Shown here: positions 9,275 to 17,733 of the stretch, in pieces
Layout of the letters: each line of letters starts with the position of its first letter
Numbering within the stretch: the stretch's first letter is position 1
Assembly: GCF_030315685.1 (NCBI RefSeq)
Contig: NZ_JASXSI010000023.1
Span: forward strand, 20,590 to 84,589
Reading direction: 5' to 3'
From: Gordonia sp. ABSL11-1
GTDB taxonomy: Bacteria; Actinomycetota; Actinomycetes; Mycobacteriales; Mycobacteriaceae
DNA: 64,000 nucleotides
Position numbers and translations under genes: made by a program
Notes under the pieces: model-generated
The model's database searches: none
Told to the model about the DNA's origin: nothing
The model's input: the letters and a program-made list of their open reading frames with translations, nothing else

Positions 9275-11602
9275 ATGCAGAATCCCACATTCGGGTCCGA
9301 GCTCCTCGGACACAGCATGGCCGGCACCGACGCCGAGGCGTCCTGCCTCACCCACATGTCGGTAATCGACTCCCGTGCAGCCTCTTTCGCCGAGTGGCCT
9401 GATTGGATGACACCCGAATTGGTGACCGCCTTCGTCGATTCCGGAATAGACCGACCGTGGACACACCAGGCCCGGGCGGCCGAGCTCGCCTACGCCAACA
9501 AGCATGTCGCGCTGTGCACCGGAACGGCTTCGGGTAAATCGTTGGCGTATCAGATACCCATTCTGACCACCTTGTTGAAGGATCCGAATTCCACGGCGCT
9601 GTATCTCTCACCGACCAAGGCTCTCGGCGCAGATCAGATCCGTTCGGTGACTTCGTTACTCGCCGGACGCCGGGGGTTCACCCATTTGCAACCGTGCGCG
9701 TATGACGGCGACACCGACGTCGAGATCCGGCAGTGGGCCCGCGCGCATTCGCGGTGGATCTTCACCAATCCGGACATGCTGCACATCGGCATCCTGTCCG
9801 GGCATGCGCGGTGGCGGCATTTCTTCCGGCATCTGTCCTACATCGTGGTCGACGAGGCACACCACTATCGAGGCGTATTCGGTTCGCACACAGCGCTCGT
9901 TCTACAACGAATGTTGAGGATCGCCCGCGCCGCCGGCGGTGATCCGACGGTCATCGGCACCAGTGCGACGATGGCCGAGCCCGCAGAAGCGTTGACCCGC
10001 TTGATCGGCGAGCCGGCCGTCGCCGTCACCGAGGACGCGTCCCCGCGTGGCGAACGCACGGTCGCGCTGTGGGAACCCGATTTCCTGCCCGCGGTCACCG
10101 GGGAGAACGGTGCACCCGTGCGCCGATCCGCCGGGGCCGAATCCGCCCGACTGCTGGCCGATTTCGTGGTCGAGGGCGCGCGCACCCTGTGCTTTCAGCG
10201 TAGTCGGCGCGGTGTCGAACTCACGGCACGGCAGGCCCGACATCTGCTGTCCCAGAGCGCACCCGAGCTGGTGGACCGGGTCGCGGCCTACCGCGCGGGT
10301 TATCTCGCCGACGACCGACGACGCCTCGAGCGTGCGATCTCCGACGGCGATCTCATCGGGGTCGCGACGACGAACGCGCTCGAACTCGGCGTGGACATCA
10401 GCGGACTCGATGCGGTCATCGTCGGCGGCTACCCGGGCACCGTCGCGTCGTTCTGGCAGCAGGCCGGACGAGCGGGTCGCCAACGCACATCCGGTGATTC
10501 CCTCGTCGTCCTCGTCGCCCGCGACGACCCGCTCGACACCTACCTCGTGCACCATCCGGAGGCGCTGCTGGGCCGGCCGATCGAGGCGACGGTCACCGAT
10601 CCGACCAACCCGTACATCCTCGGACCACATCTGCTGTGTGCAGCCTCGGAGCTCCCGTTGCGCGACAGCGAGATCGAGGCGTGGCAGGCGGCTGAGACCG
10701 TCGCACAGCTGGCCGCCGACGGCCTGCTCAAGCGCCGCAAGGCCGGCTGGTACGTCGCCGCCGGCGTCGAACCTCACGCCGACATCGACATCCGCGGGGG
10801 CATCGGCGGGCAGGTCCTGATCGTCGACACCACCACATCGCAGTTGCTCGGGACCGTCGATTCCGGCCGGGCGATGTCGACGGTGCATCCGGGTGCGCTC
10901 CACATCCATCAGGGCGAGTCCTACGTCGTCGACGAGCTCGATCTCACCGACGGTCTCGCACTGGCACATCCGGAGGAACCCGACTGGACGACGTCGGCCC
11001 GCGAGACCACCGACATCACCATCACCGACGTGGTGGAGCGTCGCGTCTGCGGCGAGCTGACCGTCGCGCTGGTCGACGTCGACGTCACCCATCAGGTCAT
11101 CGGCTACCTGCGCACCCTGCTGTCGGGTGAGGTCCTCGACGCCGTCGAGCTCGACATGCCCGCGCAGACGCTGAACACCCGCGCGGTCATGTACACGCTC
11201 ACCCCCGAGGCACTGGAGGAGGTCGGTGTGACCGTCGGCCGGTTCCCGGGTGCGCTGCACGCGGCCGAACACGCCGCCATCGGTCTCCTGCCGCTGGTCG
11301 CGTCGTGCGATCGCTGGGACATCGGCGGGTTGTCGACGAATCTGCATCCCGACACAGGCCTCCCGACCGTCTTCGTCTACGACGGCTACATGGGCGGGGC
11401 GGGTTTCGCCGACCGTGGTTTCGCGGCCTTCGACACCTGGATCGCGGCCACCCGGGACGCGGTGTCGAGCTGCCGGTGTGAGACCGGGTGCCCATCATGC
11501 GTGCAGTCCCCCAAGTGTGGCAACGGTAACGATCCGCTCGACAAAGAAGGCGCGATCAAAGTGCTCACGACACTGTGTCGGCGATACTCGTCGTATGACT
11601 GA
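9275..11602 (+). CDS. DEAD/DEAH-box helicase with C-terminal DUF1998 cysteine module (MrfA/YprA type)
   Basis: A 775-residue superfamily 2 helicase. Walker A-like CTGTASGKSLAYQ and the DEAHHYRG box lie in the first RecA domain; GVDISGLDAVIVGGYPG and QQAGRAGRQ lie in the second. The C terminus has the DUF1998 four-cysteine cluster, CRCETGCPSCVQSPKCGNG. This is the layout of Bacillus MrfA, a 3'-5' helicase for mitomycin-type lesions, and of Rv3649. A DNA-repair role is inferred from family. The ATG at 9275 has only a weak ribosome site; an ATG at 9317 is an alternative. Its stop overlaps the next gene by 8 nt, so the two are probably coupled. Confidence 0.9.
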   Translation: MQNPTFGSELLGHSMAGTDAEASCLTHMSVIDSRAASFAEWPDWMTPELVTAFVDSGIDRPWTHQARAAELAYANKHVALCTGTASGKSLAYQIPILTTLLKDPNSTALYLSPTKALGADQIRSVTSLLAGRRGFTHLQPCAYDGDTDVEIRQWARAHSRWIFTNPDMLHIGILSGHARWRHFFRHLSYIVVDEAHHYRGVFGSHTALVLQRMLRIARAAGGDPTVIGTSATMAEPAEALTRLIGEPAVAVTEDASPRGERTVALWEPDFLPAVTGENGAPVRRSAGAESARLLADFVVEGARTLCFQRSRRGVELTARQARHLLSQSAPELVDRVAAYRAGYLADDRRRLERAISDGDLIGVATTNALELGVDISGLDAVIVGGYPGTVASFWQQAGRAGRQRTSGDSLVVLVARDDPLDTYLVHHPEALLGRPIEATVTDPTNPYILGPHLLCAASELPLRDSEIEAWQAAETVAQLAADGLLKRRKAGWYVAAGVEPHADIDIRGGIGGQVLIVDTTTSQLLGTVDSGRAMSTVHPGALHIHQGESYVVDELDLTDGLALAHPEEPDWTTSARETTDITITDVVERRVCGELTVALVDVDVTHQVIGYLRTLLSGEVLDAVELDMPAQTLNTRAVMYTLTPEALEEVGVTVGRFPGALHAAEHAAIGLLPLVASCDRWDIGGLSTNLHPDTGLPTVFVYDGYMGGAGFADRGFAAFDTWIAATRDAVSSCRCETGCPSCVQSPKCGNGNDPLDKEGAIKVLTTLCRRYSSYD

Positions 11603-12146
11603 CGATCGCGCAGATGGACGCCAGGACTCGACCCATACGATCACCTCGGTACAACCGGTCTGGTTTCTGCTCGCGCGCCCGACGGAGAACTCCGACGAAC
11701 TGCCCGCGACGATCGGCGAACGCGACGTCTTCTTCGGCGACGACGAGGCGATGGATGCGCTCGATCTGCATTTCGCGTGGTGTGCGGCTCAGCACGGTGG
11801 ATTCGGATCCGCTGTCGTCCGCTCGGCTCACTGGTATCTGCAGAGTGCGATGGTCGGTCGGCGTGTGACGCCTGGACTGGGCGACGTCTTTCTCGCGTCC
11901 ACCGTCGACGAACCAGGACGGTCCCGGGCGGTCGCCGGCGGATTCCTCACCGAGGGTGAGCTCATCCACTGGACACCATTCGTACGGGCGGTGACCCGCT
12001 ACATCCCGGGCACCCCGCCGTCGCCGGCCTACGGGCTGGCACACCTCGGCGACGACGAGGTCGAGTTCGGCCAGATCTGGTTCTCCCCGTTGCAGTCTCG
12101 TCGCGTCTACCCGAAGCGGATCGTCGTCGGCGACGACGACACGTGA
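11595..12146 (+). CDS. Unrecognised 183-residue protein coupled to the helicase
   Basis: The ATG at 11595 overlaps the helicase stop by 8 nt, a sign of translational coupling. The protein starts MTDDRADGRQDSTHTITSV, has no signal peptide or membrane segment, and is rich in Trp, Phe and acidic residues (for example DLHFAWCAAQHGGFG and IWFSPLQSRRVYPKR). I do not recognise a family. The tight linkage hints at a role with the helicase, but that is context only. It converges on the decayed oxidoreductase gene 33 bp away. Confidence 0.75.
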   Translation: MTDDRADGRQDSTHTITSVQPVWFLLARPTENSDELPATIGERDVFFGDDEAMDALDLHFAWCAAQHGGFGSAVVRSAHWYLQSAMVGRRVTPGLGDVFLASTVDEPGRSRAVAGGFLTEGELIHWTPFVRAVTRYIPGTPPSPAYGLAHLGDDEVEFGQIWFSPLQSRRVYPKRIVVGDDDT

Positions 12147-12179
12147 CCCGCGGCCGACCCCGGGCAGGTCAGTGGTCGG

Positions 12180-13228
12180 TCAGTGGCCGATCGCCCGGTG
12201 GGCCTCGACGACGGGAGCGAGTTCGGCCGGGGTGGCACCGAGCATGATCACCGCATCCGCGCCGAGAGCACGCTCGCGCCGAATCCGCTCGGCGCACCGC
12301 TGTGGTGTTCCGGTGGCGGCGGCCTCGAGCCACTCGTCGGGGATGAGATCGGCGATGTGCTCGATCTGTCCAGACGTCGCCCTGTGGTCGATGCCACCCG
12401 GGACGAACCGCACCACCTCGCCCTCGCGGAACCGCCGGTGCACGGCCGGATCCCAGTCGTCGGTGCGCACCAGCAGATCACAGTATCCCTGCAGGCAGGT
12501 GGCGAGCCTGCCGACCGTCTTCGGCAAGCGCGTCGCCTCGGGGAGATGATCGGAGACCGTCGCGAGGCACGACCACACCCGCACGGAGTCGGGGTCGCGA
12601 CCGGCCTGCTCGGCAGCCTCCTTCACCGTCCGAACGCAACGCCGCAACGTCTCCGGCGTGAAATACGTGTGCAGGACGACGTCGCCGAACTCCCGCCCGC
12701 CCAACGCCAGGGTCTGCGGGCCGAAGGCAACGATCGCGAGCCGGATGTCCTCGTCGGAGTCGGGGTCGAGATACAGCAGGTCATCGGAGCCGATCGGACC
12801 CTTGTGTCCGAGGATCAGTTCCCCGTGCCAAGGCGGCGCATGACCTGCGCGAAGTCCTCCATCTGCGCCGTCGTCACCGGCGGCACACCGAACGCCTTGT
12901 AGATGGGTGCGATCCCGCGGCCGAGGCCCAACGTGAAGCGCCCGCCGGACCGTCGGTGCATCGTCATCGCCCAGGAGGCGGTGATCAGCGGATGACGCGT
13001 GTTGTGATTGGTTGCCGCGGTGGCGATCTGCATACCCTCGCTGACCGCGCAGGCCGCACCGACGAGCGACGACGCCTCCTTGATGTTTCATCGTTCGGAG
13101 ATGAACGCGGTTCCGAGGCCGAGGTTCTCACCCTGCCGTGTCTCGTCCATGAGGCTCGCGGGCCCGTCACCACCCGCCCCGGCCAGCAGGTGGTACCCCA
13201 ACTCGTCGAGTACCCGTCGTTCGCTCAC
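12180..13228 (-). pseudogene. Decayed LLM-class F420-dependent oxidoreductase
   Basis: Conceptual translation gives a TIGR-type luciferase-like F420 oxidoreductase, but the frame is broken twice. First, at 13088-13090 a TGA stands where the family has Trp in the motif ISER(W)NIKEA. Second, near 12828-12833 one base is missing: the frame ...FAQVMRRL runs into a stop after 4 more codons, while the matching WHGELILGHKGP continues in the next frame. The parts read continuously when both are repaired, from about residue 1 (GTG at 13228) to the stop at 12180, roughly 350 residues. Both lesions lie in the N-terminal half, so no intact product is expected. Confidence 0.85.
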
Positions 13229-13355
13229 CCACACCCGCCCCGCCGAGTAGACAGTTCTTGCAGTGGGTCTACCACGGGAGGGCGGATGCCGGAGGCCGAA
13301 CCGCGCGGATCGAGCGCTCGCGCCAGATGTTGCCGTGAGCCGCAGGACCGAGGCG

Positions 13356-13868
13356 TCAGCCGCCGGTCGTCGTCACCGTTCCGGCGAACGTGAACGGCGT
13401 CGCCGCCGGATCACACCCCTGGAAGCTCGCTGTCGGCAACGGACCGACCACGCCGACCTTGTCGGTCGTGCCCTCGACGTCCTTCCGAACGGTGATCTGC
13501 ACCGCAGCAACATCTTTCAGACCAGCGGGCACGCCGATGGGTCGCACGTCGCTGATCGGGTAGACCAGCGATGCGGTCTTGCCCTCGACGTAGATGCAGG
13601 TCACCGGACCCTTGACCTGGATCGGAGTCGGATTCATGCCCGTCAGCACGGTCGCCGTATAGGTGCCGTTCGTCATCCCGTCCTTGTCCCGAGCACCCAT
13701 CGCGTCGATCCGCAGGAGATGCACGTCGGGTGCGATCTGCAGGTCGCCCTCGATGGACAGTGTCGCGGGCGTCGCGGCCGCGGCCGGCACCGTCGAGATC
13801 ACCAGTCCGGCCCCCATCGATATCGCCGCTGTCGCTGCCAGGAACGCGTGTTGTCGTCGGTTGCGCAT
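13356..13868 (-). CDS. Secreted protein of unknown function
   Basis: 170 residues with a clear Sec signal peptide: positive start (MRNRRQHAF), hydrophobic core, and an AAA-type cleavage site near residue 32. The mature part is about 140 residues, with two cysteines (VTCIYVEG and FQGCDPAA) that could form a disulfide, and is rich in Val, Thr and Gly, suggesting a beta-sheet exported protein. No family recognised. The start is ATG 13868, because AGGAG lies 8 nt before it; the GTG at 13877 overlaps that ribosome site. It is transcribed in the same direction as the Tad locus but downstream of it, 136 bp after the last Tad gene. Confidence 0.8.
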   Translation of the reverse strand: MRNRRQHAFLAATAAISMGAGLVISTVPAAAATPATLSIEGDLQIAPDVHLLRIDAMGARDKDGMTNGTYTATVLTGMNPTPIQVKGPVTCIYVEGKTASLVYPISDVRPIGVPAGLKDVAAVQITVRKDVEGTTDKVGVVGPLPTASFQGCDPAATPFTFAGTVTTTGG

Positions 13869-14003
13869 CAGAGTCACTCCTCGTCGAAACCCCGACCCCG
13901 GTTCACATCTGCATCTTCACCGTATACCCTTGGGTTCCAGAGCGACAGGATGCGCGAGAGCCGAGAGCATCGCACACCCCGTGACGGAAAACGCTCTGAT
14001 TCT

Positions 14004-14396
14004 TCACGTTTCCGACATTGCAGCACCTTCGGAACCACCGCCGACCGGTCCCGCACGCGCCGACGCTGTGGCCAGGTGCACGCCGAACGGCCCCAGTGAG
14101 ACCGGCACATCCACTGTGAGTTCGACGTCGTCACCGTCGATCACGCAGCGCGCGAGCCGTCCTTTCACCTTCTGCTCGTCGACGAGCTGCCGTGCCACCG
14201 CGCACGGTTCCTTCTCGGCCAGCATGAGTTCCTGCGCGGCGGCGAGCGCCGCCAGGTCGGCCGCCGACTGTGCCCGGTGTCGGGACACCACCGCGCCACC
14301 GACGTAGAGGACGCCGACGATCGTCGCGGCGATGGCCGCGATCACGAAAGCACCCAGCACAGTGGCGAATCCGCGGTCATGGTCGGTCTGGATCAC
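14004..14396 (-). CDS. TadG/TadE-like pseudopilin, Rv3654c family
   Basis: A 130-residue protein with the start DHDRGFATVLGAFVIAAIAA, the class III pilin-like pattern of a short charged leader, a Gly, and a long hydrophobic helix. The helix is followed by SRHRAQSAADLAALAAAQ, typical of TadE/TadG-like minor pilins. It should sit in the membrane and join the Tad pilus or secretion apparatus. It overlaps the upstream pilin gene by 4 nt (ATGA). It corresponds to Rv3654c at the end of the mycobacterial tad operon. Confidence 0.85.
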   Translation of the reverse strand: MIQTDHDRGFATVLGAFVIAAIAATIVGVLYVGGAVVSRHRAQSAADLAALAAAQELMLAEKEPCAVARQLVDEQKVKGRLARCVIDGDDVELTVDVPVSLGPFGVHLATASARAGPVGGGSEGAAMSET

Positions 14397-14758
14397 GGAG
14401 GATCCTCGGGCTCGGCGACGGTCGCCGGCGTGCCGGAGATGCCGACGTCGGAGTCATCGGGCTCCTTCGCGGCGACGGCGCGAGCCGACACCTCCAGCAT
14501 CGGCAGGAGCGAGACGTCCGATCTCACCTCGGCGACGACTCGTGACCCGTTGTCGCTGAGCGTGATCTGCGCTCCATCGCCGGCCATCGCGGCGGCGGTC
14601 GTCCGTGCCGACTGATCGCCGACGGCAGCGAGCCGCGCCGCCTCGCGTGCCGCGTCGGTGCACCGGATCTGCACCGACGCACCGGCGACCGCACCCACCC
14701 CGAAGACAACGGTCGTCACGATGGCAGCGATCGCATACGCGCCCTCGACGGTGACCAT
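14393..14758 (-). CDS. TadE-family minor pilin, Rv3655c-like
   Basis: 121 residues from the ATG at 14758. The sequence GMVTVEGAYAIAAIVTTVVFGVG is a TadE leader-helix: the cleavage Gly, then VTVE, then the hydrophobic helix. The conserved frame continues upstream of the ATG, coding a charged leader (HLRRLARDDRG) back to a stop beside the Flp-like gene, with no ATG or GTG in between. The true start may therefore be a rare codon (CTG or ATT), as the ATG would remove the prepilin leader. The only purine-rich site, GAGGA, abuts the ATG directly, which is too close to serve it. Confidence 0.8.
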   Translation of the reverse strand: MVTVEGAYAIAAIVTTVVFGVGAVAGASVQIRCTDAAREAARLAAVGDQSARTTAAAMAGDGAQITLSDNGSRVVAEVRSDVSLLPMLEVSARAVAAKEPDDSDVGISGTPATVAEPEDPP

Positions 14759-14830
14759 TCCTCGATCGTCGCGGGCCAGACGTCGGAGATGACGACTGAT
14801 CGACGATGAGTTCGGCTGTGCCGTAATGAT

Positions 14831-15049
14831 TCAGCCCACCGAGGTGTTGAGCGCTTTGCCGATGATGCCGGTCAACGCGCTCACGATGTTGTCACCGGTG
14901 ACGACTGTGTACAAGATCGCGCCGAAGGCTGCTGCGGCGATCGTCCCGATCGCGTACTCCGCCGTGCTCATCCCCTCGTCGTCGGCGATCAGCCGGACGA
15001 ACGCCTCCTGAACCCGGCCCCATCGCTCGTGAAAGGTGCTGTCATGCAT
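14831..15049 (-). CDS. Flp-type pilin, DUF4244 family
   Basis: 72 residues, too short to stand out among overlapping frames. The leader MHDSTFHERWGRVQEAFVRL is followed by ADDEGMSTAEYAIGTIAAAA: Gly before the cut, Glu at +5 of the mature part, then one hydrophobic helix. That is the Flp/type IVb pilin plan and matches the DUF4244 protein Rv3656c. GGGGAG precedes the ATG by 8 nt. It is the likely major subunit of the Tad pilus encoded here, processed by a prepilin peptidase not found in this window. Confidence 0.88.
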   Translation of the reverse strand: MHDSTFHERWGRVQEAFVRLIADDEGMSTAEYAIGTIAAAAFGAILYTVVTGDNIVSALTGIIGKALNTSVG

Positions 15050-15138
15050 GATGTTCTCCCCTCTGGGCGCGGTCTGCGCCTTGTGACTCTTGGACGCACG
15101 GACCCGGCGATCGGTTCCCTCGATCCGTCGGCGGGCGT

Positions 15139-15759
15139 TCAGCCGAGCACACCGCCCGCCAATCCGACGACGACCGGCACGATTCCCAGGCAGACGAACG
15201 CGGGCAGAAAACACAGACCGAGCGGGCCGCTGATCGCGACGCCGGCGCGCTCGGCGGCGGCCAGTGCGTCGTCGTGGGCCTGTTGGCGCGTGGTCGCGGC
15301 GAGTTCCTCCAGTCCACCCGCCAGCGACGAACCCGATCGCGCCGAACGACGGGCCATCGTCGCCAGCGCCTCGAATCGCTCCGACCCGTCGATCTTCACC
15401 CGACACCATCGTCGGTGACCGACGGGCTCCGCGAGATCACGCCATGCTTGATCCGGATCGGCTCCCAACCCGAGACGTTCGGCCGCGGACGCCAGAGGTC
15501 GGGCCAGCCCGGCCGGCGCCGAGCGTGCGACCACCGAGGCCGCCGATCCGATCGGCAGCCCGGCCCGCAGGCAGACCGCGAACAGGTCGAAGGCGGCTGC
15601 CGTCGCGAAGGGATCGTCGGTGTCCGACGATCCGGTGTCCTGGTCGTCGGACCCAGAGCCGCCGGGTTCCACCACCCGGCCCAACGACCACCGGGGCGCC
15701 GGCCAGACCCAGATCGCCACCGCGACAACGATCACCGCACACAACGTCGCGGGATTCAC
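15139..15759 (-). CDS. tadC: TadC-like inner-membrane platform protein (T2SSF domain)
   Basis: 206 residues with an N-terminal membrane segment (NPATLCAVIVVAVAIWVW), a cytosolic helical part, and C-terminal hydrophobic helices (GPLGLCFLPAFVCLGIVPVVVG), the plan of a GspF/TadC protein. The GTG start at 15759 overlaps the stop of tadB (GTGA), giving coupling; the longer frame from 15795 lies inside tadB and is rejected. It corresponds to Rv3657c and works with TadB as the membrane platform for the TadA motor. Confidence 0.85.
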   Translation of the reverse strand: MNPATLCAVIVVAVAIWVWPAPRWSLGRVVEPGGSGSDDQDTGSSDTDDPFATAAAFDLFAVCLRAGLPIGSAASVVARSAPAGLARPLASAAERLGLGADPDQAWRDLAEPVGHRRWCRVKIDGSERFEALATMARRSARSGSSLAGGLEELAATTRQQAHDDALAAAERAGVAISGPLGLCFLPAFVCLGIVPVVVGLAGGVLG

Positions 15760-16550
15760 TGTCCCGCCACCCGGTCGGTGATGCGCTCCGACCACATCAA
15801 TCCCGCCACCGAGAGTGCCGTGCCGACGACCAGCAGCACACCCCCGAGACCTTCGCCGGTCAGAATCGCCAGCGGATTCGCGCCCATCATCTCGCCGAGC
15901 AGGACACCGATCACCGGGAGCCCGGCGAGGACGGTGGCGGTGGCGCGCGGCCCGGCCAATCCGGCTCGGGTGCGTGCCGCGAACTGCCGCCGCGCGAGCA
16001 GGTCCGCGCGTGCCGAGGTCAGCAACTCGACCATCGGGAGACCGTGCCGGTCGGCCAGTTGCCAGGCGATACCCACCCGACGCCAGGACAGTTCACCGTT
16101 CGTGCCGTCCTCGGCGATCACCTCACCACCGAGTTCGGCACGTCCGGCCATGGTGGCCAACCCCGCCGACACCGGTGACCCGGGCCGCGTGCCGTCGAGC
16201 TCGACCGCCGCGGAGGCGCACGCCCGCGCGGGTGGCGCCCCGACCGACAACTCCGCGATCATGACCGACAGCGCGAGCAGCAGATCCGCCGTCTCCTGCT
16301 CGCGCACGCGGGCTCGTGCCGAGCGACGCCACCTCGAGGCGACGGTCGCGCAGATCAGGACGGCCGCGATCGCCGCAGGCACACCGAGTGCCGCCGCCGC
16401 GACAATCGGCACCGCAAGCAGGGCGCCCACCCGCCAGTGTCGGGTCGCGGTCGGGGTCTCGGAGTTCCTGATACCACCCAGTCGGTGTTCCGACCTGCTC
16501 GGTGGCCACCACAGGACGGCGACGGCCGACGCCAACAGGATCGGGGTCAT
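15756..16550 (-). CDS. tadB: TadB-like inner-membrane platform protein (T2SSF domain)
   Basis: 264 residues; two hydrophobic segments near the N terminus, a central helical bundle (ADLLLALSVMIAELSVGAPP) of the type II secretion F fold, and two C-terminal hydrophobic stretches. It matches Rv3658c in place and form. It lies 10 bp downstream of tadA and overlaps tadC by 4 nt. Partner of TadC in the pilus base. Confidence 0.87.
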   Translation of the reverse strand: MTPILLASAVAVLWWPPSRSEHRLGGIRNSETPTATRHWRVGALLAVPIVAAAALGVPAAIAAVLICATVASRWRRSARARVREQETADLLLALSVMIAELSVGAPPARACASAAVELDGTRPGSPVSAGLATMAGRAELGGEVIAEDGTNGELSWRRVGIAWQLADRHGLPMVELLTSARADLLARRQFAARTRAGLAGPRATATVLAGLPVIGVLLGEMMGANPLAILTGEGLGGVLLVVGTALSVAGLMWSERITDRVAGQ

Positions 16551-16560
16551 GGTGACGACG

Positions 16561-17733
16561 TCATCGGGCCGACCGCGTGGCGACGAGATCGTCGAGGTCG
16601 TCGGCGAGATCGGTGAATCCGCCGAGCCTCGTCCAGACCGGCCGGATCCGGACCCACCCGTCGTCGTCGCGCGTCACCATGCCGATCTCGGTGAGTCCCC
16701 GCGCACCGCCCGGGGTGCGGGCGACGCCGAACACGACGTGTACCGCCGCGGCCAGCTGACTGTGCAGCGCTGCGCGTTCCATCCCACCGAGCGCCGCGAG
16801 CGCCTCCATCCGGGCCGGCACCTCGGCCGTCGAGTTCGCGTGTAGCGTACCGGCACACCCCTCGTGCCCGGTGTTCAGCGCGGTCAGCAGATCGATCACC
16901 TCCGCACCGCGCACTTCTCCGACGACGATCCGATCGGGACGCATCCGCAATGCCTGCCGTACCAGCGCACGTACCGGGACCTCGCCCACGCCCTCGACAT
17001 TCGCCGTCCGTGCCACCAGACGGACGACGTGCGGATGCGGCGGATCGAGCTCGAGAGCGTCCTCCACACACAGGATTCGCTCGGAGCGATCCATCGCCCC
17101 GATCAGCGATCCGAGGAGCGTCGTCTTCCCCGAGCCGGTCCCGCCGATGATGAGGAACGCCAGCCGCGCCCGCAGCACTGCTCGAACGGTCGCCACGGTC
17201 GGTTCGGGGATCGCACCCAGTTCGACGAGCTCCTCGAAGTCGCGGGTGGCGGTGCGCAGCACCCGCAGCGAGATGCACGTCCCGTCGGTGGCGACCGGCG
17301 GGATCACCGCGTGCAGCCGTACCGTGTGTCCGCGGCGACCGACGTCGGCGAGCTGTCCGTCGACCCAGGGCTGCGCGTCGTCCAGCCGCTTGCCGGCGCT
17401 GAGCGCCAGTCGGCTCGCGAGTCGGCGTACCGCGGCCTCGTCGTCGAAGCGGATGCCGGTGCGCTGCAATCCGTCGCCACGGTCGACCCAGACGTTGTCG
17501 GCGCCGACGACGAGGATGTCCGCGACGTCGGGTTCGGCCAGCAGTTGCTCGAGTCGTCCCGCGCCGATCAGCTCGGTTTGCAGGAATCGTAGTGCGGCAA
17601 GCAGATCCGTGTCTCCGAGCATGCCTCGGGATTCGGCGCGGATCGCGTCGGCGATCACCTCCGCGGTGGGTTCGGCCGACTGGGTGGCGAGACGCTCGCG
17701 GACGCGGTCGAGCAGTGCCTCGTGCGCACTCAT
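16561..17733 (-). CDS. tadA: TadA/CpaF-type pilus assembly ATPase
   Basis: 390-residue secretion ATPase that powers pilus assembly. Walker A is GGTGSGKTT at about residue 187-195. The Asp box CVEDALELDPPHPHVVRL, Walker B-like MRPDRIVVGEVRGAE, and the His box ALNTGHEGCAGTLHANS follow. All catalytic boxes are complete. The first codon overlaps the ssd stop by 4 nt. It corresponds to Rv3659c. It is cytoplasmic and acts on the TadB/TadC platform. Confidence 0.93.
   Translation of the reverse strand: MSAHEALLDRVRERLATQSAEPTAEVIADAIRAESRGMLGDTDLLAALRFLQTELIGAGRLEQLLAEPDVADILVVGADNVWVDRGDGLQRTGIRFDDEAAVRRLASRLALSAGKRLDDAQPWVDGQLADVGRRGHTVRLHAVIPPVATDGTCISLRVLRTATRDFEELVELGAIPEPTVATVRAVLRARLAFLIIGGTGSGKTTLLGSLIGAMDRSERILCVEDALELDPPHPHVVRLVARTANVEGVGEVPVRALVRQALRMRPDRIVVGEVRGAEVIDLLTALNTGHEGCAGTLHANSTAEVPARMEALAALGGMERAALHSQLAAAVHVVFGVARTPGGARGLTEIGMVTRDDDGWVRIRPVWTRLGGFTDLADDLDDLVATRSAR

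Noticed and set aside
9902..11347. 481-residue minus-strand frame opposite the helicase
   Set aside because: Antisense shadow of the helicase gene; no recognisable domain.
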